Source of the DNA: an uncultured Desulfobacter sp.
GTDB lineage: Bacteria > Desulfobacterota > Desulfobacteria > Desulfobacterales > Desulfobacteraceae
Assembly (NCBI RefSeq): GCF_963677125.1
Contig: NZ_OY781882.1
Span: 2,736,501 to 2,800,500, forward strand
Length of the DNA stretch: 64,000 nt
Reading direction: 5' to 3'
The position numbers were made by a program, and so were the translations under genes. Positions 33,613 to 42,258 of this stretch are shown in pieces; the stretch's first letter is position 1; every line of letters starts with the position of its first letter. Under the pieces are notes generated by a model, which was given only the letters and a program-made list of their open reading frames with translations, was not told the DNA's origin and did no database searches.

Positions 33613-34626
33613 TTTAATAAATGATAGAATCTGAGAAATATTCTCTGCCGTCTTAATGGATTCTTTAATCTCCATCAAAACATTAAGATCATGAATACCT
33701 CTGACCCGATTCATTATATCATCCAGATGCTCCGGGAATTTTAAGGTTATGCCTAATTCTATGGTATCGTGCAAACCTTCAATCATCCCTTCGATCTTCC
33801 CTTCGATCTTCCCTTCAATCTTCCCTTCTTCTTTTAGTTTTTCTGCTAAAGTCATAATATAATCTCCTTCTTTTTCAGATAATGCCTGTTGGAAGATGTC
33901 TTTAATTTCTTCCGTGGAGAAACCATCTATGGTGCTTGCCAGATAGCGGAATATGATTTCAAGATATTGCAAGCCGGTCTGCTTTGTCATCAATTCCTTC
34001 ATCAGCGATAAAATTTCAGGTAGTTTAGTTCGCAAATCCGGATCAAAAATATATTTGAAAAGCAGCATCATCACCCGGGACATGATGGTCCCTTTTATGT
34101 TCTCATCAGCAAACTTGGTTAAATCAATAAGGTAAAACTCAAAATCGGGTATGTAATTCGAAAGCTCCTTCACAGGTCCATTCAGTAAACCGGATAAATG
34201 GATACCGTCTTCAGGCCATGGCCGTTTTCCATGGCAGATTAAAAGCGGAATCACAACAGGCAGGCCGGGGTTTTCCCCATTTTTCTGCTGATTTTTGAAC
34301 AATCGCCATATTTTCACGATATATTCCAGCAGTTGGAGATGTACGTATCGATCGTGATAACTCTTATGTTCGAACAACACATAAACAAAGCCCGGATGGC
34401 CTTTCAGTATGACTTTGTAGAGCATGTCCGAATAATAATCCGACAGCTCTTTTTCAATAAAGCTGTCTTTGCTGATCTCAAGGCTTTCCAAATCAATCAG
34501 ATCCAACACGGAGCCGGGCAGGTAATGCTGTAAAACGCTAATGGCGTTTTCTCTGGTGGTCAAAGTCTTCCGGAAAAGGCCGTCATGGGGATTATTAACT
34601 TTATTGATTGATTTTTTGTCTGCCAT
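33610..34626 (-). CDS. Rpn-family recombination-promoting nuclease / putative transposase
   Basis: This 338-residue protein begins NPHDGLFRKTLTTRENAISV and continues with SDMLYKVILKGHPGFVYVLF and EHKSYHDRYVHLQLLEYI. This is the PD-(D/E)xK-type nuclease core of the Rpn/PF04754 family (Glu of EHKS is in the active site). The C-terminal part has a tandem EGKI repeat (four units, ending EGMIEG), encoded by 12-bp DNA repeats at about 33781-33830. The stop codon is supplied by a MITE-like end, so the natural C terminus may be altered. Rpn proteins are mobile-element-associated and implicated in RecA-independent recombination and phage defence. Confidence 0.85.
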   Translation of the reverse strand: MADKKSINKVNNPHDGLFRKTLTTRENAISVLQHYLPGSVLDLIDLESLEISKDSFIEKELSDYYSDMLYKVILKGHPGFVYVLFEHKSYHDRYVHLQLLEYIVKIWRLFKNQQKNGENPGLPVVIPLLICHGKRPWPEDGIHLSGLLNGPVKELSNYIPDFEFYLIDLTKFADENIKGTIMSRVMMLLFKYIFDPDLRTKLPEILSLMKELMTKQTGLQYLEIIFRYLASTIDGFSTEEIKDIFQQALSEKEGDYIMTLAEKLKEEGKIEGKIEGKIEGMIEGLHDTIELGITLKFPEHLDDIMNRVRGIHDLNVLMEIKESIKTAENISQILSFIK

Positions 34627-34776
34627 GGTTTATCTGCTTTTAGGTTATGCGTTTGGACTAAATTCTATCGACATTCTTTAATACGGTCAAATAGTTTTCA
34701 TATGTGCTTGAGTCGCAACGAAGAATACGAATAACAAGGCAGGCAGAATGGAGGATTTATTTTTTTTCTGTCCCCT

Positions 34777-35220
34777 TATCCAGGCGATATCTGAAAAACC
34801 TTAGCATAGGAAGACAGTTTGGCAATATTCTTGCCAAGCTTTGCCGAATACTTTTCCACAAAATGGGCGGCAAGTAATTCCACATCCCCCATTCTATCCC
34901 GCAACGGCGGCACCTTGATGGGTATTACGTTAAGACGGAAAAACAAATCTTCCCTGAAATTGCCGTCTATGACCTCCTGCGCCGGCTTTTTATTGGTGGC
35001 GGAAATAATTCGGACATCCACCAATTTCCCGGGTGCCGCCCACAGGCTTGAAGCTGGTTTCTTGGACGGCCCGCAAGAGCTTTACCTGCAAAAATGTGGA
35101 CAGTTCTCCGATCTCATCCAGAAAAATCGTACCGGTATTTGCTGCCTCAAATAAGCCCTGCGTGTCTGCCACAGCCCCTGTAAAAGAGCCTTTGACATGA
35201 CCGAAAAATTCGCTTTCCAT
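34777..35220 (-). pseudogene. Partial, internally deleted second copy of pilR
   Basis: Two short frames together match intact PilR residues 211-350: MESEFFGHVKGSFTGAVAD, TGTIFLDEIGELSTFLQVK, then after a net 2-base deletion near 35020 DVRIISATNKK and FREDLFFRLNVIPIKVPPLR. At KLSSYA the match jumps directly to LRFFRYRLDKG, corresponding to residues 451-460 of the Fis-type helix-turn-helix. So about 100 codons are missing internally, plus the whole receiver and Walker A region. Divergence from the intact gene shows an old duplication. It is bounded at 35217 by a palindromic repeat. Confidence 0.88.
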
Positions 35221-35280
35221 GAAGGACATGAAGATTAATTTCCAAGCATATATTCTTCATGCGCTTCATGTCCTGCATGG
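35217..35280. repeat. Palindromic repeat at the pilR-remnant/pyrC boundary
   Basis: The left arm CCATGAAGGACATGAAG (35217-35233) pairs with CTTCATGTCCTGCATGG (35264-35280) with one mismatch in 17, around a 30-bp AT-rich spacer that contains another CTTCATG. It resembles in style the CCACGAAG arms of the element inside vapC. It begins exactly where homology to pilR starts, so it may mark the breakpoint of the duplication. Confidence 0.7.
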
Positions 35281-35293
35281 TGAAATAAAATAC

Positions 35294-36592
35294 TCAACCC
35301 TCAAAATCCCTGGTGTAAACAACCCGGCCGCCAACAATGGTCATAGCCGCCGCACCCGTAAGTTGGCGCCCGGCAAAAGGCGTGTTACGTCCTTTGCTTA
35401 CAAACGCATCGGGGTTCACGGTCCAACCGGCATCCAAATCAATAAGGGTGAGATCTGCGGCGTTACCCGGCACAATATCGTTATTAATTCCCATGAGATC
35501 CGCCGGGGCCTTGGCCATTTTTTCCACCAGCTGCACCAGGGTCAAATGGCCCTGAGCTACAAGGTCCAGACAGAGGCCTAACGAGGTTTCAAGCCCCACA
35601 ATACCAAATGCGGCCTGGTCGAACTCCACCTGTTTTTCATCTTCGGCATGGGGCGCATGGTCCGTGGCAATCATGTCAATGGTGCCGTCGATCAACCCCT
35701 TAATAATAGCTGCCCGGTCTTTGTCGCTGCGCAAGGGTGGATTCATCTTGAAATTGGTGTCATAGGGCGGGATATCAGCATCCGTGAGGGTAAAATAATG
35801 AGGTGCGGTTTCACAGGTGACAGGAACCCCCTTTGCCTTGGCCTGCCGGATGGCTTCAATGGACTGGGCCGTACTCATGTGGCAGAAATGAACTCTGGCA
35901 CCGGTCAATTCGGCCAGGGCAATATCGCGCATCACCATGACGGATTCCGCAGCATTGGGAATTCCTTTTATTCCCATCACCGTGGCAGGCAACCCTTCGT
36001 TCATGGATCCCCCATCAGCAAGCCTTTTATCTTCAGCATGAACAAACACAGGTATGTCTAAGGATTTGCAGTATTCCAGCGTCCGCCTCATGAGTTGGGA
36101 ATCGGAAACCGGCATACCGTCATCGGTCACAGCCCGGATTCCGGCGTTTTTCATATCCGCAATATCGTTGAGCTTTTGACCTTCAAGATTCGCTGAAATG
36201 GCTCCCACCGGATATACCCTGGCCGCATTTGCCTTTTGTGCCTGGGAAAGGATAAAGGCAGTCACCTGGGCATTGTCATTCACAGGTTTGGTATTGGGCA
36301 TGGAACAGACCGCGGTGATTCCGCCTGCTGCTGCAGCCTTGGCACCTGTCTCTATGGTTTCCTTATATTCCTGGCCGGGCTCGCGCAGATGAACATGCAC
36401 ATCTATAAGCCCCGGCACAGCGATCAGGCCCTGGCCATCAATGACTGTGACATCGTCAGAATCTTCGGCAACTTCGGGCAACTGCCCCGGTTCCGAAACG
36501 GCCTCAAACAGACCGCCCTTAATACTGATATCCTTTAAGCCCTCAATATTACCAGGATCAATCACCCGGATGTTTTTAATTTGAATCTGCAT
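35294..36592 (-). CDS. pyrC: Dihydroorotase PyrC
   Basis: The 432-residue protein starts at ATG 36592, which has GGAGG upstream; the frame continues back to 36646 but that part overlaps pyrB. Zinc ligands are in GLIDVHVHLREPG, followed by SMPNTKPVND, FVHAED, VHFCHMSTAQSIE, and IATDHAPHAEDEKQ, the full set of class I dihydroorotases. It catalyses cyclisation of carbamoyl aspartate in pyrimidine synthesis. It overlaps pyrB by 17 bp, as is usual for pyrBC pairs. Carboxylated Lys typical of some classes is not evident; class I members here use the bound metal pair. Confidence 0.95.
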   Translation of the reverse strand: MQIQIKNIRVIDPGNIEGLKDISIKGGLFEAVSEPGQLPEVAEDSDDVTVIDGQGLIAVPGLIDVHVHLREPGQEYKETIETGAKAAAAGGITAVCSMPNTKPVNDNAQVTAFILSQAQKANAARVYPVGAISANLEGQKLNDIADMKNAGIRAVTDDGMPVSDSQLMRRTLEYCKSLDIPVFVHAEDKRLADGGSMNEGLPATVMGIKGIPNAAESVMVMRDIALAELTGARVHFCHMSTAQSIEAIRQAKAKGVPVTCETAPHYFTLTDADIPPYDTNFKMNPPLRSDKDRAAIIKGLIDGTIDMIATDHAPHAEDEKQVEFDQAAFGIVGLETSLGLCLDLVAQGHLTLVQLVEKMAKAPADLMGINNDIVPGNAADLTLIDLDAGWTVNPDAFVSKGRNTPFAGRQLTGAAAMTIVGGRVVYTRDFEG

Positions 36593-37514
36593 TTTTACTG
36601 CCTCCTGACACCAAATAAAAAAGGGCCATGCGCAGGGCCACCCCATTGGTCACCTGATCCAGAATTACGGATTGTTCACCATCCGCCACAAGGGTTGAAA
36701 TTTCAACACCGCGGTTCAAAGGTCCCGGGTGCATGATCAGGGCATCCTTTGCCGCCAAAGCCAAACGCGACTGATTTAACCCGTAAAGCGAGGCATATTC
36801 GCGCTCACTTGGAAAAAGCAGGCTGCCCTGGCGCTCTTTTTGAATCCGAAGCATCATGACCACATCCGCATTTGTCACACACGCATCCATATCCCGGGCA
36901 ACGGTGCACCCCATTTGCTCAATACCGACGGGAATCATGGTCCCGGGCGCACAGAGGGTCACTTTTGCCCCCATTCTGAACAAACCGATGATATTAGACC
37001 GGGCCACCCTGGAATGGGAAATATCACCTACAATGGAAACCTTTAACCCCTCGAACCCGCCTTTTTCTTCTTGAATCGTCATCATGTCCAAAAGGGCCTG
37101 GGAGGGATGGGCATGGGTGCCGTCTCCGGCATTAATAACCGAGCACTTTACCCATTTTGCCACCTGAGAAGCCGCACCCGAAGATGAATGCCGCATCACA
37201 ATGATATCAGGTTTCATGGACTCAAGGGTCCTGACCGTATCTCTTAATGTTTCCCCTTTGACAATGCTGGAGGAAGATTTGGATATGGCCACTGTATCTG
37301 CAGACAGCCGCTTGCCGGCCAACTCAAAGGACAGCTTGGTCCGGGTTGACGGCTCCTGGAAGAAAAGCACAATGGTTTTACCCCGAAGGGTGGGCACTTT
37401 TTTAACGGCCCGTTGGGAGATTTCCTTCATCCCCCGGGCCGTGTCCAGGATATACGCAATTTCCTCCCGGCTCAGAGAACCAATATCCAGAATATCTTTT
37501 TTTTCAAACCGCAT
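36576..37514 (-). CDS. pyrB: Aspartate carbamoyltransferase PyrB
   Basis: This is a 312-residue catalytic chain with the carbamoyl phosphate loop FFQEPSTRTKLSFELAG, RHSSSGAA, NAGDGTHAHPSQALLDM (HPTQ-equivalent), VGDISHSRVARSN and MHPGPLNRGVEI. Carbamoyl phosphate plus aspartate gives carbamoyl aspartate, the committed pyrimidine step. No pyrI regulatory chain is present nearby, so it is probably the form that works with PyrC. It sits between lepB and pyrC in the leftward operon. Confidence 0.96.
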   Translation of the reverse strand: MRFEKKDILDIGSLSREEIAYILDTARGMKEISQRAVKKVPTLRGKTIVLFFQEPSTRTKLSFELAGKRLSADTVAISKSSSSIVKGETLRDTVRTLESMKPDIIVMRHSSSGAASQVAKWVKCSVINAGDGTHAHPSQALLDMMTIQEEKGGFEGLKVSIVGDISHSRVARSNIIGLFRMGAKVTLCAPGTMIPVGIEQMGCTVARDMDACVTNADVVMMLRIQKERQGSLLFPSEREYASLYGLNQSRLALAAKDALIMHPGPLNRGVEISTLVADGEQSVILDQVTNGVALRMALFYLVSGGSKNADSN

Positions 37515-37526
37515 TTATATAATTCC

Positions 37527-38147
37527 TTAAAACAGCAAGGTGCCGATCCGGTTAAAACGAACGCTGAAATGCGCTTTGTCCCAGGACCAGTAAATCACAA
37601 TGGCTTCGCCACGCACTTCACTTAAATCCACAAACCCCCAGAATCGCGAATCATGGCTGTTGTCCCTGTTGTCTCCCATGACAAACAGCTTGTTGGCCGG
37701 CACGGTAATTTTTCTTAAATTATCCCGGGTTGTGATCTGCCCCGGCAAAATCCGGGGATCCTTGTATTGGGCCCAGGGCTGGTCAGTAATAAGTTTGTCA
37801 TTGACATACAATTTTTTATTTACGATTTCCAGGGTGTCACCTGCAACGGCAATTACTCGCTTGATGTAATCCTTGGACGGATCTTCCGGATATTTGAACA
37901 CCACAATGTCATTGCGCTCAGGACTTTTCACCGGGATCAGGGTTTTTCCGTTGGTAAAAGGAATTTTCACCCCGTAAATGAATTTGTTTACAAGAATCTG
38001 GTCCCCAATCTGAAGTGTTTCAAGCATGGAACCGGAAGGGATCTTAAAGGCCTGGATAATAAAGGTTCGTATAAACAGAGCAATAACAACGGCAATGAGA
38101 ATCGCTTCGATATTCTCCCGCCAGGCGTTTTTCTTTTTTTGACTCAT
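37527..38147 (-). CDS. lepB: Signal peptidase I LepB
   Basis: The 206-residue membrane protein has one N-terminal transmembrane helix, then the catalytic Ser40 in IPSGSMLETLQIGD, RNDIVVFKYP, the general base Lys96 in KDYIKRVIAVAGD and the box E motif GDNRDNSHDSRFWG. It removes signal peptides from Sec and Tat substrates on the periplasmic side of the inner membrane. It lies 12 bp before pyrB. Confidence 0.95.
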   Translation of the reverse strand: MSQKKKNAWRENIEAILIAVVIALFIRTFIIQAFKIPSGSMLETLQIGDQILVNKFIYGVKIPFTNGKTLIPVKSPERNDIVVFKYPEDPSKDYIKRVIAVAGDTLEIVNKKLYVNDKLITDQPWAQYKDPRILPGQITTRDNLRKITVPANKLFVMGDNRDNSHDSRFWGFVDLSEVRGEAIVIYWSWDKAHFSVRFNRIGTLLF

Positions 38148-38170
38148 TTTCTGCTTCTTTTTTTATATAT

Positions 38171-39334
38171 TTAACAGAACAGGTGCTGGGGAACTCCAAT
38201 ATAGAATCTGGATTTCAGAATTTCGGATTTCAGAATCTGGGCAATTTTTCTTGCCTTGACCATACTGGACAAAGGCACTGTGGGGACGGCTTCACCCTTG
38301 ATCATAATAGTACCGCTTTTAAGCTCGGCATAACTGACCTGGCCATAGGACTTGGAGATACCCTTGGGGTAATCATGTCCGTAATCAATGATCTGCGTAA
38401 AAAGCTCTTCGTCCGGTACTGACGTATATTTGAGAATCTCTTCATTTAAAATGGGAATGGGGATACCAAGCCCCACAGACAATGAGACGCCATAGCCGCG
38501 GATACTCTGACCAACCAGCCACTCAGGAGACATCTGCTTAAGGTCCCCCATCACGCATAATGTTCCGGCACCGCTTAGGGGCACACCGTTGAGGCCTCTG
38601 TCCACATCTTTTTTATGCTGGGTGCCGGTCCAGGTCACGTATCCCTGGGTCCCGCCCAGAAAAATTCTTGTACCCAACCCGATGGTTTTCAAATAGGGAT
38701 CGTTGAACAAAGGGCTCAAACAACCCGACGTAGAATAATTGGCATTGCCAACATTAGGTTTAAGGGTACCCATGTAGGTATACTTGGTTTTGTCTGAGCG
38801 ATTGATGGCGCAATTATAATTTTGGTATGCGTTTCTCGGGTTACACAGTATGGCATTGGGCAAATCCTTTAATGTAACCGTTTTCTCAATGGCCAGATTG
38901 GGATAACAATCGGTGCCGTAGCTTTCTGCCTTCAAATGGACCTTTTTGCCGGACACAAGATCCTGGATAACATGCCCGCCCCCGTAATTAAACTCACCCG
39001 GGTGGTACTTATTCAAAGGGTCTTCTTCACAAACAGCCGTGGCCCCCAGATAGCAGTCTACAGCGGCAATGGCTGAATAGGCCGGTACATTGTTGAACCA
39101 GGTTTTGGTTGTACGAATCACAGGCTTGGACTGTCCTATATTTATAAACGCCCCGGATGAGCACATGGGCGCAAAGGTACCTGTAGTCACCACATCCACT
39201 TTGCGGGCCGCTTCCACAACGCCTTCTTTATCTGCGATATCAATAATCTCTTCCGCCGTTACCACAACGGCCTCACCGGCCGCAATTTTGGCGTTTATCT
39301 CTTCATAGGTCTTATTCACCTGAAAGGTGCTCAT
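38171..39334 (-). CDS. DUF39 homocysteine biosynthesis protein
   Basis: This 387-residue DUF39/HcyBio protein contains TTGTFAPMCSSGAFINIG, NYGGGHVIQDLVSGK, SYGTDCYP, CNPRNAYQNYNCA, FLGGTQGYVTWTGTQ and LCVMGDLKQMSPEW. DUF39 proteins in sulfate reducers and methanogens are linked with incorporation of sulfide into homocysteine from aspartate semialdehyde, without the O-acetyl/succinyl-homoserine route. No CBS or ferredoxin domain is fused here, and no partner ferredoxin lies next to it. The 3' end holds a short direct repeat (GGATTTCAGAAT twice, 38209-38235), so the last 20 residues may be atypical. Confidence 0.85.
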   Translation of the reverse strand: MSTFQVNKTYEEINAKIAAGEAVVVTAEEIIDIADKEGVVEAARKVDVVTTGTFAPMCSSGAFINIGQSKPVIRTTKTWFNNVPAYSAIAAVDCYLGATAVCEEDPLNKYHPGEFNYGGGHVIQDLVSGKKVHLKAESYGTDCYPNLAIEKTVTLKDLPNAILCNPRNAYQNYNCAINRSDKTKYTYMGTLKPNVGNANYSTSGCLSPLFNDPYLKTIGLGTRIFLGGTQGYVTWTGTQHKKDVDRGLNGVPLSGAGTLCVMGDLKQMSPEWLVGQSIRGYGVSLSVGLGIPIPILNEEILKYTSVPDEELFTQIIDYGHDYPKGISKSYGQVSYAELKSGTIMIKGEAVPTVPLSSMVKARKIAQILKSEILKSRFYIGVPQHLFC

Positions 39335-39371
39335 GAGTTAAATTATCCTGATTTTTCTAAAAGTTACAATT

Positions 39372-40754
39372 TTACTGAATCTGTGTTTTAACAGACTCAA
39401 TTTTTGAAGTGATATTATTTTGTATCCAGGCCGCATCCCACCACTCAACGGGGTTAATGCATACATTGTGAAGCATCATGCCATAATGCAGGTGATCGCC
39501 ACCGGCAAGGCCGGTCAAGCCGGTTCGGCCAATGATATCATCCTTTTTAACGACATCGCCTTTGGCCACGTTCATCTGGCTTAAATGTGCATAAAGGCTG
39601 GCAAGGCCAAGTCCGTGGTCAATGACAATGATATTGCCGAAGATGCCGACATTTTGCGCCATGATGATCCGCCCATTGTTGGCAGCCCCCACCGGCGCAT
39701 TGGATGTGGATGCCAGATCAATACCTAAATGGGTGGAGTGACTGATGACTTTTCCATTATACTTATAGGTACGCTTATCTGCAAACCGGGCCCGGTTTGC
39801 AGCCCCGGTCAGGCGACTGAAACGCCCTTCCCACATCAATTCGCCACGGGTATCCGAAGGCACTTTGGCCACGGTTTCCACATTTTGCTGCCGCAGCGTC
39901 TCGTTAATATATAAAAATTTTGCCAGCAATGGATTTTCTTCCATCAAAAACTGCGCTTCCATGGGGCCCAAATCAAAATCCGGCATTTTAAATTCCAGAA
40001 AACCATCTGAGATACGCAGGGTGTCGCTTCTGAAATTCTTATCTTTAATATAATGATAAAATCCGCGCTTGGTCTCATTTCCGGCCATATCCCGGGCTTC
40101 TACAGCAATACGGGTATCCGCCCCCTGGGTATGATCCAAGGCAAACAGGGCTGTTATCACCATGGGATCTTTAAACACACCGGAATATCCGGGGAAAAAA
40201 TTCTCCCCCACCCTGACACCGCTTTGCACGTTTTCTTCGTCAAGTTTATAAATTACAAGGCCGACACCGCCTTTGGAGACATTATGCTGGGAGGTCAACA
40301 CCTGAAGTCGGGGCGGCACCGTATCAATGATCACTGGACGCTCTTGGTAAAAACTGTTGCCTTTGGTCCATTTACGCCAGGCATAATCCGTTACAACAAT
40401 CCGAATAATGGCCTCACCGTCGTTCATACCGTATTTACGCATTTCAACGGGAATGGTAAACGTATCGGACAGGATTATATTGTCACTGAATAAAGACTGA
40501 ATGGAAGAGGGAGGATACGACTTATCCAAAAGAACTTTTTCATTATCTTTTTGCACCAAAGAAACAGTTACATGCTTTAACCCAGCGCCTTTATCCGATG
40601 CGGTTATATTTATTTCATAAGATTGTCTTAGATACTGGGAGGGCAGGCTGATATCTGCGCTGGGAGCATCTCCCTCATATTTACAAAACAGAACCCAGCC
40701 CACAGGCACAACAATTGCCAGAAATATAATCAGAAACAGTGTTCTTTTCATCAA
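39372..40754 (-). CDS. M23-family (LytM) peptidoglycan metallopeptidase, membrane-anchored
   Basis: The 460-residue protein has one N-terminal hydrophobic helix (LFLIIFLAIVVPVGWVLF), a large beta-rich extracytoplasmic region, and a C-terminal LytM domain. The zinc ligands are in HSTHLGIDLAS (HxxxD) and GGDHLHYGMM (HxH). It should act on peptidoglycan cross-links or serve as an activator in the periplasm. It is divergent from the kdsA operon and heads the leftward lepB-pyrBC run. Confidence 0.9.
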   Translation of the reverse strand: MMKRTLFLIIFLAIVVPVGWVLFCKYEGDAPSADISLPSQYLRQSYEINITASDKGAGLKHVTVSLVQKDNEKVLLDKSYPPSSIQSLFSDNIILSDTFTIPVEMRKYGMNDGEAIIRIVVTDYAWRKWTKGNSFYQERPVIIDTVPPRLQVLTSQHNVSKGGVGLVIYKLDEENVQSGVRVGENFFPGYSGVFKDPMVITALFALDHTQGADTRIAVEARDMAGNETKRGFYHYIKDKNFRSDTLRISDGFLEFKMPDFDLGPMEAQFLMEENPLLAKFLYINETLRQQNVETVAKVPSDTRGELMWEGRFSRLTGAANRARFADKRTYKYNGKVISHSTHLGIDLASTSNAPVGAANNGRIIMAQNVGIFGNIIVIDHGLGLASLYAHLSQMNVAKGDVVKKDDIIGRTGLTGLAGGDHLHYGMMLHNVCINPVEWWDAAWIQNNITSKIESVKTQIQ

Positions 40755-40857
40755 ACAACCTTACTTTTCAAGAAGTTAGACGGCTATGCTTAAAGTCAAC
40801 TTAAGATATCAGCAAACGCCTTTCTTATCAAGGAATTTTCCCGGGCACGGATCCACC

Positions 40858-40886
40858 TTGACATTTCCCCGGGTGAATAATATCTA
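40858..40886 (+). promoter_or_regulatory. Predicted sigma-70 promoter of the kdsA-rpoN operon
   Basis: The -35 box TTGACA (40858-40863) is a consensus match, followed by a 17-bp spacer and TATCTA (40881-40886). The transcription start would lie about 30 bp before the kdsA ATG at 40925, and AAGGA is at the expected distance from that codon. Confidence 0.6.
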
Positions 40887-40924
40887 GGGTTATCAATATT
40901 TTTCTCGTTTTAAGGATAAACCCG

Positions 40925-41746
40925 ATGACAAACTTTTTTTTTGACCTGACCCGGAACGACCCAAACTTTTTTTTTCTAATTGCCGGCCCCTGTGTGATAG
41001 AGGATTTAGACACAAGCCTTGCGATTGCAAAACACCTGAAACAGGTCACAAACGACTTAGGTATTCCTTATATTTTTAAAGCCTCGTATGACAAGGCCAA
41101 CCGGACATCCATCCAGTCGTTCCGGGGCCCGGGGCAGGAACACGGCCTTAAAATTTTAGAACAGATTAAAACAGAACTGAACATCCCTGTCATCTCTGAT
41201 ATCCACCTGCCTGACCAGGCCGAAAAAGCCGCACAAGTTCTTGATATTATTCAGATACCAGCATTTTTATGCCGCCAGACCGACTTAATTTTAGCCGCCT
41301 GCAAAACAGGCAAGCCCGTGAATATCAAAAAGGGTCAATTTCTTGCACCGGCTGACTGTAAAAATATTGTTGAAAAAGCCAAGTCCACAGGCAACAGGGA
41401 CATTGCCATCACTGAACGCGGCACCTGTTTTGGGTATAACAATCTTGTGGTGGATTTCAGGTCCATACAGATTTTACGGGAATCGGGTATGCCCGTAATT
41501 TTTGATGCCACCCACAGTGTGCAACTTCCCGGAGGCAGCGGCAATGCATCGGCAGGGGAAAGACAGTTTGTCGCACCGCTTGCAAAAGCCGCCGTAGCCT
41601 GCGGCGCCCACGGCCTGTTCATGGAAACCCACCCCGATCCGGACAATGCCCTGTGCGACGGACCGAACTCCATACCTCTGGAGCAAATGAAAACACTTTT
41701 GACCCATCTGGTCAATATCAGGAAAGTTGCAGGACCGTCCCTATGA
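40925..41746 (+). CDS. kdsA: 3-deoxy-8-phosphooctulonate synthase KdsA
   Basis: This is a 273-residue TIM-barrel enzyme with IAGPCVIED, FKASYDKANRTSIQSFRGPG, VISDIHLPDQA, FLCRQTDL, KKGQFLAP, TERGTCFGYNNLVVDFR, and FDATHSVQLPG. It condenses arabinose-5-phosphate and PEP to Kdo-8-phosphate for the LPS core. Its stop overlaps the kdsC start as ATGA. Confidence 0.97.
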   Translation: MTNFFFDLTRNDPNFFFLIAGPCVIEDLDTSLAIAKHLKQVTNDLGIPYIFKASYDKANRTSIQSFRGPGQEHGLKILEQIKTELNIPVISDIHLPDQAEKAAQVLDIIQIPAFLCRQTDLILAACKTGKPVNIKKGQFLAPADCKNIVEKAKSTGNRDIAITERGTCFGYNNLVVDFRSIQILRESGMPVIFDATHSVQLPGGSGNASAGERQFVAPLAKAAVACGAHGLFMETHPDPDNALCDGPNSIPLEQMKTLLTHLVNIRKVAGPSL

Positions 41747-42258
41747 CAACACCATTGGCAGATATCCAACTGCTGCTTTTAGATGTGGACGGGGTGCTCA
41801 CCGACGGCAGCATTACCTACACAGACACAGGCGAACAGATCAAAACGTTTAACGCCAAAGACGGTCTGGGCATCCGTTTGCTCATGGATGCAGGCATTCT
41901 TGTCGGAATTGTCACGGCAAGGGTTTCAGGCGCCCTGCGTCACCGGTGTGAAAACTTAGGCATCACCCTGGTTTTTGACGGCATAAGAGATAAAGCCGGC
42001 GCATTGGCATCCATATCTGAAACCACCCAAGTCAGCACCGCACAGATTGCATTCATGGGCGATGACCTGATAGATCTGCCGGCAATGACCCGTGCCGGAT
42101 TTGCTTTTACCGTGGCCGACGCCCCTGTTGAAGTGAAAGACAGGGCAGACCTAATAACGGAGCTCCCCGGAGGCAAAGGAGCGGTCCGCCAGGCCTGTGA
42201 AGCCATTCTCAAAGCCAAAGGCCTCTGGGAAAACGCTATTTCAAGGTTTCTATCATGA
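41743..42258 (+). CDS. kdsC: Kdo-8-phosphate phosphatase KdsC
   Basis: The 171-residue HAD hydrolase has the nucleophile motif LLLDVDGVLTDG (Asp14, Asp16), GIVTARVSGALRHRC, and the third motif FMGDDLIDLPAM. It converts Kdo-8-phosphate to Kdo. The ATG at 41743 overlaps the kdsA stop by 4 bp; an in-frame longer start at 41653 is a shadow of kdsA. Its stop overlaps lptC in the same ATGA fashion. Confidence 0.95.
   Translation: MTTPLADIQLLLLDVDGVLTDGSITYTDTGEQIKTFNAKDGLGIRLLMDAGILVGIVTARVSGALRHRCENLGITLVFDGIRDKAGALASISETTQVSTAQIAFMGDDLIDLPAMTRAGFAFTVADAPVEVKDRADLITELPGGKGAVRQACEAILKAKGLWENAISRFLS

Noticed and set aside
33781..33830. Tandem 12-bp repeats considered as a CRISPR or origin iteron array.
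   Set aside because: They have no spacers, lie in frame inside the Rpn gene and encode a repeated EGKI tetrapeptide. No CRISPR array was found in the window.
34776..35229. Two overlapping short frames that could be annotated as two sigma-54 activator genes.
   Set aside because: They are neighbouring parts of one pilR remnant, separated by a small deletion, lacking Walker A and the receiver.
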